64,000 nucleotides of DNA from Solenopsis invicta. Taxonomy: Eukaryota; Arthropoda; Insecta; Hymenoptera; Formicidae. Both the position numbers and the translations under genes were made by a program. Location: the NCBI RefSeq assembly GCF_016802725.1, contig NC_052671.1, positions 12,528,435 through 12,592,434 of the forward strand, read 5' to 3'. A model generated the notes under the pieces. The model was not told the DNA's origin. It was given only the letters and a program-made list of their open reading frames with translations, and made no database searches. Shown piece by piece: positions 38,161 to 50,859 of the stretch (positions are counted from its first letter, which is position 1; each line of letters starts with the position of its first letter).

Positions 38161-39984
38161 ATGTCAATTAATCTGGCAAAAAACAAAGATGCCTTGGTGG
38201 CTGCTTGGCACAGCGTGGTCGACGATAAATTAACTACTAACTGGTAGGCGTACATCTAAGTCCCAATTGCTTCTCGATCCGGCGGGCGGTACCGAGTCGG
38301 TTCTTGGCATACTTTTGCGTATATGTACCTATGCAATTTTATCCAGCTATCGTTTAAGATTACTCAGAACTTGATCGGTTTAACCGTTATACTAATCTGA
38401 TAATCTCGTGTGCTCTGAAGTCGTTGACTCGCGTAAAGAGACGCGGTTTCTTCTCGCTGTGCGTTTACTTGACGCGAGACTACCGCGTCTCTCGATAACA
38501 ATTGTCAAGTTAGCCGGTATCGAGTTCACAATTCCAAATCGGAACATACATTTGCAAGCTCCGTTGTTTTGCGTGAATATCGGGCTGACAAGCATTTTTT
38601 GCTCTGACAAAACCTTATTCCAATGTCCATTTCTATCGATTTTAAATATCCATTTTTTTAGAATTTTAAGAATTAGAAAAAAAATTAGAAAAAAAGAAGA
38701 GAGTAAATTAAATCGAAATTAAAATTGATCTACATTAATTCATAGAAATGGATATGATTATCTTAGTTTTTCTCATTTGCTCTTGAAATATTTTTTATTC
38801 GTTTTTGATAATTGTTACTGAGTAAAAAAGGTATGATAAGTTAGATAAGTTATCTTTTATCTGGGTGAGATATAAATATTGAAGATGTGTAATTATTTTT
38901 AACGATTAAAAGCGATAAATAGTGAGATTACATATGTGTTTAAAATGTACAGACGTAACTATATGATTGATATATCATTTTTATGTAGCTACAGTTTATT
39001 AGTGATATAAAACTCGCGTAATTATGACTTGAAGGTCTTATATGTCATGTAAATCTTATTCCATCAATTGTACTTTCTAATTAGTAGTTTAAATATTTTT
39101 CCATTCTTATTACCAGGGCTGTATTTGGCTATGAAGGACAGACTAATAATTTAAAAGTAGTTGGAACGGGAAATGGCGGGTTGGAAGAAATGATTGATCG
39201 ATTAAGCAGTAGTCACATCATGTATGCATTTTGCAAAGTTACTGATACTAAAACAAGTCTACCAAAGTGTTTGCTTATTAATTGGGTAGGTATGAAGAAA
39301 TCTAATATATGGAATGAGAAATGAATTATGATTAATTTATTTTTTATTAAAACAATAGGATCTTTAATAGCTTAAAAGATTTCAGTTATATTACAGAGAC
39401 TTTTCAACGTCTCAATTGTAGATCATTACATTTGTAAGTTTCTGAGACCATTCTTTTTTGGAACATTGCAGTTATAATATTTCTACAACCATTTGTATTG
39501 AAACTTTATATGTAGAATAGAATTTTTCTATAATGTAGTATTTTGCAACATTACACAAATGTAAAGTTTCTCTTTAATAAATGTCTGTACATATTGTTGT
39601 AAAGTCACTAGAATGATTCAAATCAGTATCTGTAGAGAAGTCATTTTTAACATTGAATCTGAGGTGGCTGAATATATCTGGCTTAAAAAATTTGTATTTA
39701 TAATTAACATATAAAAATACAGGACAAGTTTTATAAAGTATCAATGATTTATTATTTTTAATAAAAAAGTCTTATATTGTTACAATAAACAAATCCCTGT
39801 GTACTTAGATTATCTTCCGGATATAGAAAATATGTATTTCTCCTTATCAAACAACTAATATATGAATTTTTTATTAGAAATAATAAGCCATTGATACTTT
39901 ATGTAACATGTATTTGTATTTTTATACATGAATTATAAATATTGTACATTTTGCATACATTTATAAATATTGTATGTTTTACGA

Positions 39985-40053
<69 letters not shown>

Positions 40054-40910
40054 CAAATGAAATCAAAGAGAATATTGCAACAATCTCATCAAAACATTTC
40101 CATAATATTTCAGAAATGGATTTTTTGCAGGTTGAGACAAATATTTCGATGTTACTGCAGCCTTGCAAAGATGTTTCAGAGACATTACACAACATAACTA
40201 TAACAGTTTCAATGTTTCAATGTTATATCCCTGCAAGGTTGCAAAAACTTTTGTTAACTTGTATTATTAGGAATATTTCGTATTTTTATGAAATAAAGAA
40301 AACATAATTAAGAAAACATTCATAAATTTCATAATAGAATTTTGTTTGATAAAATATTTGCTTACAGCAAGGAGAAGGTGCTCCAATTGTTAGAAAGGGA
40401 ACATGTGCTAATCATATTAGAGATATAGAAAAATTATTAAAAGGAGCACATATAACAATTACTGCGCGTTCTGAAGACGATGTAGAAGTAGACGTGATTA
40501 TGGAAAAGCTTGCGAGAGCAACAGCTTCCGCGTATAAGTTTAATGAACCTCGCAGTGAGAATGACGGTCACGCAGGTCCTGTTGGAACAACGTATCGCAG
40601 GTTTCTACTTATTTCTCTATGTTAAAATGTATCATTATCGTTTGTGATGCAACTTTTACTCAATATGTACTTTACAGAGTAATACCTGCGCAAGAGATAA
40701 ATGCAACTGAAAGAGATCAGTTTTGGGAAAAGGAAGAAATGGAGGAGAAAAAAAGATTGGAGCAAGAGCGGATGCGTTGTGAACAAGAGCGGCAGAAGTT
40801 AGAACGAGAAATGAGAGCTCGGGAAGAAAAGGAAACGCAACTGAGAGAACAACAAGTATGTCACAATCTTGCATATATTTTTTTATTGTGTTTTTGTGCA
40901 TGTGTGCGTG

Positions 40911-40949
<39 letters not shown>

Positions 40950-41776
40950 AATCAAAAAATATATACATATGTTAGATTTATGAAATCAATATTATATGCA
41001 CTGCTCACGAAATATTGTTTCAGGTAACTGCCAAGGAAAATTCAATCGCTCGTCAAAAACTAGCCGAGCAGCGTGCTGAGGAGGCAAACAACTTACGTAA
41101 TCAAGTAGCTGCTAAAAATTATGGTAATGATACTGAAGATGATCATAAATCGCGAAGCGATGAGTTACGGAGACAGAGGAGCAAAGAAACACAGCAATTG
41201 ATTGCTCAAAGAACAATAAACGCTCGAGCGATATTCGAACAAAATTCAGCGGCCGGTCAAATGAAAACGAGTTCGGCTCAACAATTTTTATCTAAGAATA
41301 ATCATGTAGAGTCAATGAAAAAAGCGTTGGAGGAAGTTCAAATAAAAGATCAGCCCGATGTGAAATCCCGTGAGGAAATACCAGCTGAAGCGAAAAAATC
41401 TACAAGCGCGGAAACTACAGTGACAGTTTCTTCATCCGCTATGCCTCAATCTCAAAATACCAATCAAGAATTGAAAACTACCGCCACTCCGCAATCCGAA
41501 CAAACGACAGAGACTAAGGAGCAAGTTACCGAAAATGAATTATACAATCAATTAGATGGCCCGTACTTATATTTTGATCCAAATAATGAGGGGATGAAGG
41601 CTAGAGCTTTATATGACTATCAAGCAGCTGATGATACAGAAATCACATTTGATCCTGGAGATATAATCACGCATATAGATGCAATTGATGAAGGCTGGTG
41701 GCAAGGACTTGGACCTGACGGTACATATGGACTTTTCCCTGCTAATTACGTTGAAGTTATTGAGTACAATACATGA
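38161..41776 (+). CDS. Abp1: Actin-binding protein 1 / drebrin-like protein (ADF-H + SH3)
   Basis: F-actin-binding adaptor linking cortical actin to endocytic proteins. Exons 38161-38243, 39117-39285, 40368-40600, 40678-40855 and 41024-41776 (TGA) join in frame to 471 residues, close to mammalian DBNL. Residues 1 to about 140 form the ADF-homology domain: MSINLAKNKDALVAAWHSVV, then W-AVFGYEGQTNNLKVVGTG, SHIMYAFCKVTDTKTSLPKC and NHIRDIEKLLKGAHITITAR. Next is a charged, Glu/Arg/Gln-rich coiled-coil segment (about 180-260, e.g. FWEKEEMEEKKRLEQERMRC) and a Ser/Thr/Gln-rich linker. Residues 412-471 are an SH3 domain with ALYDY, the EGWWQG tryptophan pair and a GLFPANYVE ending. Introns 2 and 4 contain long TA and CA microsatellites. 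The gene starts 564 bp from NAF1 in divergent orientation. AATAAA lies at 41887. Confidence 0.95.
39988..40051. repeat. (TA)n microsatellite in Abp1 intron 2
   Basis: About 64 bp of uninterrupted TA, between ACGAGACA and TGACAAATG. Confidence 0.95.
40914..40945. repeat. (CA)n microsatellite in Abp1 intron 4
   Basis: Alternating CA/AC run of about 30 bp between exon 4 and exon 5. Confidence 0.95.
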
Positions 41777-42903
41777 TAAGATATGTTTCCAGAGAAATTT
41801 ATCAAAATCATTTTTCATTTTCTTCATAATTATCTACATAAAATTACTTGCATGTAAAACATCAATATCAACGTAACCTTATCGTTAATAAATGCTATTA
41901 CGTTTCTAGGTATAAGTAAAGTTAAACCACGTGATAAAATAATTCTGAATTTAAAAAAGTTTTATAATGGAAACATGTTTAGCATGTAACAACCACAGAC
42001 ATAATAAGTAGGACCCAAAAGTTCGTGCGAGATTCCATATCGCGCGCTGGGCATCAGTGCATGCGAATTGCGTGTTTATGTTTAGCAGCCGATCGTTTAC
42101 AGCTTCATGTTCACGATGTTAGAGATAGGTCCGAAATCTCGGGCAGAAAGAATTCATCAATCGCATTAGAACAATTTAATCAATTGATTAATGGATACAC
42201 AACTCGCGTGCAGGATAATATGCGATTTTGCACGAATTTCTGGGCCCTATTAATACGTATCCATAAGTACCGACTACGTTCATAGACAACTGAATACATG
42301 TCTTCGTAACATTTTGCACCTTCCACGCCATTGTTTAATTTTCAAGCATTTACACAAAAAATGAGTTAATATAACAATTCAATTAGTAAACTCTCAGAAA
42401 GAGATGAAATGCTTAACCGGTAAAGTGTATGTCTTCCCAGCAGGTTTTATCTAATCCAAATTAATTAATCAATTAATTATATAAATATATATCTTTTTAT
42501 AACTCTGTATCAGATATAACAATAACTAAAATGCATCTCAATATGTATAAACGAAATTGCATTACTGCATATCTGTAACAGTTACTTATTTAAACATATA
42601 TATCATTTTTAGAATAAATACTTTGTTATAGTTTAATAACAAAAAATTTAATATTGAATAATCCGCTTAAATGCAAGTTATTTTTTCATTTTTAATATTA
42701 CTTTTTAAATGTTAATGTTATATATATATGTTATCCAAAAGCATGGAAATGCTTTTAGTTATCGTTGAGACATTATAAGAGCGGCAGTTGACACGTATAT
42801 TAGGTATGATAAATTATTTTATTGTATGATAGGAATTTTTATAGATAATAATGAGATAAAGTAGCATCACAATATTCATGTTACAAAAATAAAACAAAGA
42901 AAA
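41777..42903. other. Abp1-Clipper convergent intergenic region
   Basis: Holds both 3' UTRs: Abp1 AATAAA at 41887 and Clipper minus-strand AATAAA at 42823-42818. A GC-richer patch at 42010-42290 has an 86-codon open frame with no recognisable protein. Confidence 0.5.
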
Positions 42904-45003
42904 TCACCTTCGGTAATTCTGATTCTGTGTACCACCTCCACTACCCGCATGACTCAAAAATGCTAAATGACCTTTTGGACACTTATTGGCATAATGACCT
43001 TTCTGTCCACACTTGTAACACGTTACTTCTTCGAGCGGCTTTTGCGGCCCTCTTGGCGGTGGTGGTCCATTGTGCATGTTCATATGATGATGTGACGGGT
43101 GAGAATTGTTATCAAGTTCTTGTCTGACTTGAGCTTCCCGTACATCGGGCGGCATTTTATTGCAATAGATCGCTTTATGACCGCCTTCCCCACAAAAGTG
43201 ACACGTAATCATCACTTTTTTGCCCTCTTTTGGTTGCATGTCTTGCACCGCTGGCAATTCGAATCTTGGACTAAACATAAATTAAGTTACGAATGCTGTG
43301 ATTTCATATATAATATTATATAAACTTGGGTTTTTGTGCGGGTATATACACTTACTGCATGAATTTGCAATTTGGCCCCTCTGGACAGAAACCAGCTAAG
43401 TAAGCCATGCATAGAACACGTCTGACGTGCCGATGTCGACACAATGGGCCATGCCTACAGAAACCACGATCATACCATGGACAATCTCTGACTTTGGTTT
43501 CAGGATCTATGTGTAAGAATGGACATTCCTTGTTGTGGCATGCATCTGTAATAATATACATTGTTTAAATATAATTTAGTACATGTAGTCGTATAATTTA
43601 GACAAAATATAATTGCACATTATTTTAAGGGATCATGTATATTTGATTACCCAAATACTAAAAGAAGAAAATTGATTCTTTTTTTCAATAATATAAATAA
43701 ATAATTATAAAAAGTTATATCAAGGCTGAAACTAGAATACTTACTGAATCTAGAATAAAAATAACATTCTGGCATTTTTGTCATGTCATATTCGTGTAAG
43801 AATTCACACTGATCACCTTTTTTGCAAAGACCTCTTAACCAATGTTTACATACTATTGTGCGATCGCCACGAACATGCCTGAAGGGACATGAAGCTCCTT
43901 TATTACAGGTGCCTCTTGGATAAAACTGACATACTGCGGCAATTGATTCTATAAATTAAAGAAAAAAGATTACTAAAAGTTTCATATTATTAGTATCCAG
44001 CAAAATTATATCATAAATTTCAAGATTACTTTTACATTGATTATTTATATACTGTTTAAGTTATGTTTATACGAACCTTTTTCATATAAGCAATACAATC
44101 AATGTAAATTACAAATTAGATAACATGATATAAAAAAGTAATTAACTAATAAAATTAATAATACATTTGACTTTAATACTGATAAAATAACAATATATTA
44201 TATTAAATATTGAAAAAAACAGCATAATTTGTACTATTTTCTAATGAAATTTGAATCTTCTGATTCATAAAATTTACATTATATATGTGTAATGTAATTA
44301 TTTATATTTTAAATAAAGGTCAAATTCTGTACACCATACATCTATTCTTGCATATTATAGTTTTTGTGCATTAAACATAAGATAAAAACCATTAAATAGA
44401 AATATAATCCATCTTTAAGAATTAAACAAAAAAAAGTTAAATGAAAGATAAAAAAATAGAATATTAAGTAATTGTAAAATAAAAAATTTAATTAGGAAAA
44501 AACAAAGATAATATATGAAACAGTGTTACACATTTAATACTGTATTTCTAGAAAAAAAATTTTACAGATAATTCCTGACAAATATCTCAAGTTTCTATCA
44601 AATTAAATTTTTACCGCAGTAAATTAGTTGAAATTGCATTTCTTTTTTTACATTTATAAAATTTAATTTATAAAATCTTTTCAATTGTTGATTGCTTAAA
44701 AGCTGGATGCTGTTACTATAGAAAAACTAATTGTTCTAAACAAGAAATATTGTCATTCCATATTGGTACAGTGAAAATAAAACAGTTTGTGTACACGTAA
44801 TAAATTGAAATAAGCAAGATTTGGATACAATGACATTATGCTACGCGAACTTAACCTAACACGAGTGGCTACATAACAATTTTAGCATTGAAAGACATAC
44901 TGTCCATGCCGGTGAAAGGTAATGGAAGAGCACCATACTGTTCGTCGAGAGCTTCTTCAATGTCAAATCGCATATGCTCCACGTTCGCTACCATACACTC
45001 CAT
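42904..45003 (-). CDS. clp: CPSF30 / Clipper, CCCH zinc-finger cleavage and polyadenylation factor
   Basis: CPSF subunit that recognises the AAUAAA poly(A) signal in pre-mRNA; the Drosophila orthologue Clipper also has reported endoribonuclease activity. Minus-strand exons 45003-44901, 43948-43745, 43545-43356 and 43270-42904 (TGA) give 864 nt, 287 residues. There are five CCCH fingers: C41/C49/C55/H59, C68/C76/C82/H86, C96/C105/C110/H114, C124/C132/C138/H142 and C148/C156/C162/H166. The block KMPECYFYSRF and the stretch GFCPEGPNCKFMHPRFELP are nearly invariant in CPSF4. Two CCHC zinc knuckles follow: CHFCGEGGHKAIYC and CYKCGQKGHYANKC, then KGHLAFLS as in mammals. Having two knuckles is the insect arrangement; human CPSF4 has one. 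Minus-strand AATAAA lies at 42823-42818. It converges on Abp1 and diverges from the 47426 gene. Confidence 0.95.
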
Positions 45004-45529
45004 TGTTATTGTAAAAATTTGAACAATTAAACACAAAACACTTGCGCTGTATTCGATCTGAATCCATCTATTTCATCTGAATCTGCCGAGATTGTCGCAT
45101 GCAGCCAACATTACTCGTCCCAACGAGATGTCACTACTGTCTCATGAAGTTGATTTCCAAAGTATGCTCCAGAGATTTAAATTTAATTCTTTTTCATTAT
45201 CGATCCAGCGTGTCGTCACAATATACTTTCTTATACTGTGGTATCGTATTTCGACGGTCAATATCCGTTTTTACAAATATAGATTAACTTTAACTTGGTT
45301 TAACTTTTATTTTTATTTAATTTTTTCCGAATAGAAAAATTCGCTGAATTTCATGAAAATTTTTTAAAATTGCATCAAAAAATTCTCAAAAATGATATGA
45401 AAAAAATTCTGAGGAAAATCTCCAAAGAAGTCTGCAACAAAATTAAATATGTAAAGAAAATTTGTAATTTTGTTATTGAAAGTCCTTTTCGAGAGAGTGG
45501 CAAGGTAAACAAGAGTTGATTCAGCCGGA
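45004..45529. promoter_or_regulatory. Clipper 5' flank, divergent from the 47426 gene
   Basis: About 0.5 kb of mostly AT-rich DNA between the Clipper ATG and the CpG-rich leader of the opposite gene. It must contain the Clipper transcription start. I see no clear TATA box. Short open frames at 45092-45334 show no recognisable protein. Confidence 0.4.
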
Positions 45530-45892
45530 GCGTGGAGCAGCCGGCGACGGCGACGGCGACGGCGTGGCGCTTGGAGCTGCTTGGAGCACGGAGCCGCGAG
45601 GTGCTGCCGTTCGACGGACGGTCGGCGAGACGCTCGCCTCCGTCACTACGTGACAGCGGGCTCCGAGCGGGAGGAGTGGGGGAGCGGCGCGAGGAAGAAA
45701 ATGGCCGACGAGGCTACGGTAAAAGGGCAGGGACGTCGTGCGAGGTGCGCGCTGCGCGACGCGACATCGTCAGTTTCGCGATAGACCGCGCGAAAAAGGG
45801 CCGTCGAACCTCCGTCGGGGAAGGTCTGCCGTCGTTGCTCGCGGTCGCGCGTCCCGTCGTGGAGTCCCGGGCGGCCGTAACCCCAGGACTCG

Positions 45893-45940
<48 letters not shown>

Positions 45941-46333
45941 CCGCCGCGCTGGTGCTGTCGTCGCCTGCTGCTGCGCGGCCCACCAATCGTTCGGGCGCTC
46001 CGATTCGCTGTTAAAAAAAAGCGTTCGCGGGCCGAGTTTAGCCGACGGAAGGGCTCACCAAAGAGAGGTAAACACACGACACCCCATTTCGCTGGCGCCT
46101 CTCCGCCACCCGCCGTCGTTCTTCCCGTTCCGTCGTGGTCCCGTCCCGTCCCGTTTTCAGTTCTCCCGCGTTCACCTCCGTCGCGACCGAGGCGTGCGTG
46201 CGTGCGTTTGTGTTGTCGCGTCGACCGCCGCCGCTGCCGCCGTCGCGACCGCGTCGCCGCGCCGCGCGCGATCGCCGTCACACCGTCAAGATTCTCTCTC
46301 CGCGTGCGACGATTGAGATCGATCAGCAGGTTG
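45530..46333 (+). promoter_or_regulatory. CpG-rich promoter and likely noncoding first exon of the 47426 gene
   Basis: A strongly GC- and CpG-rich stretch with CGG/CGT runs lies between the divergent starts of Clipper (45003) and the Lys-rich gene (47426). A good donor, GTGAGT, follows position 46333, and a good acceptor (TTGGTTACAG) ends at 47285, 140 bases before the ATG. The simplest model is a noncoding exon ending at 46333, a roughly 950-bp intron, then UTR 47286-47425. Several long open frames in this stretch on both strands are composition artefacts. The exact start site cannot be read from sequence. Confidence 0.5.
45893..45950. repeat. (GTC)n trinucleotide run
   Basis: CGTC/GTC repeats in the CpG-rich leader of the Lys-rich gene. 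They produce artefactual poly-Val, poly-Arg, poly-Asp and poly-Thr frames. Confidence 0.9.
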
Positions 46334-46345
46334 GTGAGTATTTCC

Positions 46346-46353
46346 ATCTCTCT

Positions 46354-46392
<39 letters not shown>

Positions 46393-46398
46393 TCTCTC
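46346..46398. repeat. (CT)n run just after the putative first-exon donor
   Basis: CT-rich tract with TCTCTC repeats. A second similar run lies at 46929-46950. Such GA/CT runs are common near insect promoters. Confidence 0.85.
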
Positions 46399-47425
46399 GC
46401 ACACTTGTCAGGGCCACTTGTGGCCGTTCGTCCGTCCACGGGCGCTTTTTAAAGGGCGTGCTGCCCATCGATGTTGCGTTTTCTCTCATTATCTCCTCAT
46501 ACGTAGCTTCGCGTCGTGACCCTCTCGCGCCGTGTCGTCGTGTGCCATCGTCGCCGCCGCTGCTGCTGCTGCAGCAGCCGCTCCTCGAGAGCACCTTTGT
46601 CCATTCGCCGCCGTGCCGTGTATCGCGTTATACACATACGTAAGTGTACAACACGGGGCACCACACGGAGCGCACACTCCGAGAAAAGCTCAGAGTGGAG
46701 AAGGACGCGCGCCGTGCGGGTTGGTTATTTATCGCGCATCGAGGAGAGCCTCTCTACCTACCTGTCGCGGTCGCCGAATCGCGGCACGGGCGCAGTGTGA
46801 TTTAAAGGGATCGATTTGTCAACAAGTCGATGAGGGAGAGAGCGCGCGCACAGTGCCCGCGACGTGGAGCGGTGCGGCGGATTCTCGCCTCGCTTGCGAA
46901 GTATCATTACGATTTCCGTCGTGCGCATCTCTCTCTCTCTCTCTCTCTTCTTTTTCTCTCGTTCTCGCGCGCGTATGCCCCGATTCGCGAGCGCTTGTCG
47001 TTTTATTGTAACGTAAATTCCTTTTATTACACGTTGATAAAAGCGGCGCGCTCGCGGTGGTACCTTATCCATTTTTCCCTCTCCGATCGTGTTCGTCTCT
47101 CTGCGAAAAATATTTTTCTACCGCGACGAGAAAAAAAAAGGAGCGCCGTGAGAAAGATAAGTTGTTAGCGATCTCGACGATCGGTTCTTTCTTTTTTTTT
47201 TATTTCGCTGTTGAAACTATAGTGTGAATAATATAGTCACATTTACCTCTTGACCATTTTATATGTGCATTGGGCTTGGTTACAGATAAATCCAGATTGC
47301 GAGCTATATCGCGATTATATTAAAATCTACAATGGCAGTTAGGTAGTTGTGGAAACTAACGTTGGACATTCGCGAACTTCGAGCATATTTATATTTATTT
47401 TGAAGATGTAAAGAATACAATCATA

Positions 47426-50400
47426 ATGAAGCCACAGAAGAAGGCTGTTGTTGCCAAAAAGGCAACTAAAATGCCAACAGTCGCCAAGAAACGTCGCACA
47501 TTCACAGAGAAGATTATGCCAGATGTGAAGAGGGAAAAGAAATCGAAGAAAAATGATAAGCTGGAAGATTCAAAGAGAAAGATAGACAATGACAAGAAGA
47601 AATTAGAGAAGGCGGAGGAGAGGAAAAAATTGGATGACAAAAAGAAGTTGGAGGAAAAGAAAAAGGAACGATTGGATGACAAGAAGAAACAATTGAGTAA
47701 GGATAATGAAAAGAAATCTGACAAAATTGACGAGAAAAAGGCGGAAAAAAGAGATGATAAAGCAAATAGCGAGGAAATGAGTCAAGAGAATACGGACAAG
47801 AAGAAATTACCGAAATGCGAGGAGAAGGCGAAATTGGAAAAACAATCGGTGGATAACAAGAAGAAAATAGAGAAATCGGAGGAAAAGAAGAAGACTGTAA
47901 AATTGGACGATAATACGAGTCCCGAGGACAATGCGAAATCTTTGAATACACTAGAGAATAAGGACGCGTCTGAAAATAAGATTGATATCCCCTTTGCTCC
48001 CGTTAAAAAAAGAAGCAAAGATGAGAAGAAGAAAGTTGTCAAAATAATTAAATCTGATCTGAAATCAGTGTCGAAGAATTCCATTGTGAAGGATAAAAAA
48101 TCTGAGCGCAAGAAAATTGTTGAGAAGGACGCGACGAGCAGCAATAAGATTTCTTCTCCTAGAACGAAGAAGGATTCTAAAACGAAACAAAGTCAGAAGA
48201 AGGGCATTACGAGAAAAACAGTTCTGACAAAGAAGCCTCATTTATCGGTAGTTAAAAGACTGGTGGACAAGAGGATCAAGTTAGTTAAGCCGATGAAAGA
48301 TGAAGAAATGAGCGAGGACGAGGACGCGGTCAAGAAAGCGAAGAAGAAGAGTGGTAACTTTGCTAAGAGTAAGACTCTGCAAGAGAAGAAACCAAAGCTA
48401 GCTAAGCACATGAAAGCCAAATTGCCTCAGAAACATTCGAAGATCAGTGCTGTTCTGAAAAGGGAAGACAAGTTGAAAACTATAACGGAGAAGATTATGG
48501 CGAAGAAGAAAATTGAATTGAAAGAGTTTGACGAAGTTTCGATCGAACATAAAAAGATCGCGAGCAAAGACGACGCCTGTCAAGGGCCAGAAGTGAGCAG
48601 CATTAAAAGCGAGATTGAAGAAGACAAGGATTCCGATAAGTGCAAAGAGGAGAGTATTCAACCAAAATTGCAGGATAATAAGAAAGCTATCAAAAGTGGT
48701 AACAAAATTAGCTGCAAAGCTCCGAAGAAGACCGGGAAAACGATAAGGGTACAAACGGAGAGCAATAATCAAACGTCAGTTTTATCCGAGGATGCATCTG
48801 CTGAGGAATCCAACAAACAATCGAAAATCTCCGAAGATGGTGCAAAGTCTGTCACAAATTCCAAACAGGAGCAGCAAATCGGCGCTGAGAATATGATCGA
48901 ATTGAATCTGAAGGTTGAGGCAATGAATGGTGAGAGTGCCAGTGGCGTTACATCTCAGTCTGACTCTGAGGATGATTCTGACGACGAGTACAAGAAGAGT
49001 AAGCAAAAGGATACCAAGAACAAGGAGAGGGCTAGCTCGCCATCGGACGAACGTGCGCGACGAATGCGACTTTTTGGCTTTTGGAGCGGACCAAAACGAC
49101 ACAGGGTCGCATCATTGAATGCCTTGGCTAAAGTTCACTGCCTCTACGAAAATGAGACCGGCGGAGTCTACCTTGGTGGTTTTTGCAAACCGAAACCCGA
49201 GAAGGAGAAGGAGAAGGAGAAGCCGAAGAAAATGAAGGAGGAAAAGGAGGAGCAGCCACGTAAGGAGAAGGAGAAGAAAGTCGAATGCAAAACGGAGGAG
49301 AACGTTTCGAAGAGAAAACTGAGAAATGTGCCGGGATTACGTGGCAAACATTGGGATATGATGGAGAGTTCGTCATCTTCGTCCTCCTCCGATGAGGACT
49401 GCGAGAAGGAAAAGAGTGCTGAACCAAGCAAGAAGAAAATGATCAAGAGGAGAAAGAGAAACGAAGAAGTAATGGACCTTAAAGACATGGTTGTTTGCAA
49501 GAGGATGGCCAGTCTTAATGCCACTGCCATTTTGGCTGCTTCCTACTCCGATGAGAAAAATCGTTGTGGTAGCAGCAACAGCAGCAGCGATTCCTCCAGT
49601 GAATCGGAAGTAGAGATAATTAAAAGACGTAGACAAAATGACTCAGACGTAGATAAGAAGAAGTCGAGACAGGGCTCCGATCCGGAGGAGGTTATTAAGC
49701 CATCCAAGAAGGTTGTCATCGTTAACCAGGACACTGACGTCACTATCACTGGTAATTAATCATGCGTGGATTAAACGCGAAAACTCTAACGATCTTCTTA
49801 CAACGATAACAAATTCTTTTCAAGGTGTATACGTCAATCAGACCCGGTCTACCCATCACGAAGGTTTTTGCAGTATTGCCGGTATGCAGTACAGAATCAG
49901 TTCTACCAGTCACACTCAAACTGCTGCTACCGCGGTGGCTACTGAACTTCACGATCAGGTTTGTGTTTAATTCAAAATCTTTTGTTTCTCGCATGTCGTA
50001 CAAACCGTACATGTACCATTTATATGAGATGCGCGTCCAAAAGTTATCGAGTATTTATAGAGGAAGCTTATAAATAAATACAGATAATGAGTGATAAGCG
50101 AATAATATGCTAAAGGCAGATATTTTGAAAATGTCATTTCTGCTCTATTAGTAACCGAAAAATACGTTAAAAAACGTCTTTAATGAATCTTTTCAACATT
50201 TAGATATTTAAAAGACATGAGAATAGTTTAAAAGTAAATATTAAACAATTAGTAACAGTTAAATATGTTTTTATTTTATCTTTTTGTTATAACGTAATTC
50301 TTATAAAAGCTATCTTAATCCTCCGTGGTCTAACATTTTTTTTTCGCGGTTTTCCTAGTTCAACTGGGTCATTGGTGCCTGATAGTATTTTTGAAAGGAT

Positions 50401-50859
50401 TTTTTGAGCTCTAAAAAAATCTAAAAAAATTCTGATACACTCTTCCAACATTTCAGAGTATGATTTTACAATTTTATTGTTTGGCCCGAAACGTTTTTTA
50501 TTGTACGCGTTCGAATTTAAGGCAGAGTAATTCAGTTAGATGGACGACGAAGGATGAAAAAAAATTGTCATAAATTGTTTTATATGTTATATATTTTTTT
50601 ATTTATCATATAATTTTTACTCACATTCTTATGAAACTGCAAATTCATTTTTTAATTATTTCTTGAAGTGTTATTTAATCGAATACAAATATATATTTTC
50701 GATTATGCATTCCCTTTTATTAGCAAAAACCCGAACAGCCTTGCAAGTCCTACACGCCACTCGGTGCATTGTCTTCTATGCAGCCACCAGGTAGCCAGGG
50801 TAATCATCCTAACATGTCACCACGCAGGCATTCAGCATTCTCGGCCCCTCATCAACACG
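47426..50859 (+). CDS. wge: Winged eye-like Lys/Glu-rich chromatin protein, N-terminal part (3'-partial)
   Basis: Three coding exons: 47426-49751, 49825-49958 and 50724-50859, all joining in frame for 865 codons with the last ending in phase 1, so the gene continues. The first 540 residues are an extreme Lys/Glu/Asp/Ser-rich, probably disordered or helical tract. A conserved-looking module follows at about 542-580: RMRLFGFWSGPKRHRVASLN, then ALAKVHCLYENE. A second partial copy of its core (MASLNATAILAASYSDEKN) sits near residue 694. Exon 2 encodes GVYVNQTRSTHHEGFCSIAG and a Thr/Ala-rich stretch; exon 3 encodes YTPLGALSSMQPPGSQG. From memory this resembles Drosophila winged eye, a BAH-domain protein in heterochromatin and imaginal-disc regulation, but no BAH domain is visible, so the name is inference. 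The start is the first ATG after a UTR acceptor at 47285. A CpG-rich leader lies upstream. Confidence 0.72.
50408..50528. mobile_element. Dispersed repeat family C, copy 2
   Basis: Colinear diverged copy of 2786-2910, here in the 765-bp intron between exons 2 and 3 of the Lys-rich gene. Confidence 0.8.

Noticed and set aside
45646..46404. 252-codon minus-strand open frame rich in Arg, Gly and Asp
   Set aside because: Lies in the CpG-rich leader of the 47426 gene, overlaps equally long frames in other registers, and its composition follows GTC and CT repeats. No recognisable domain.
47395..49636. Several minus-strand frames of 60-145 codons rich in Phe, Ser and Leu
   Set aside because: Antisense shadows of the Lys/Glu-rich exon, since AAG/GAG codons read as CTT/CTC on the other strand.
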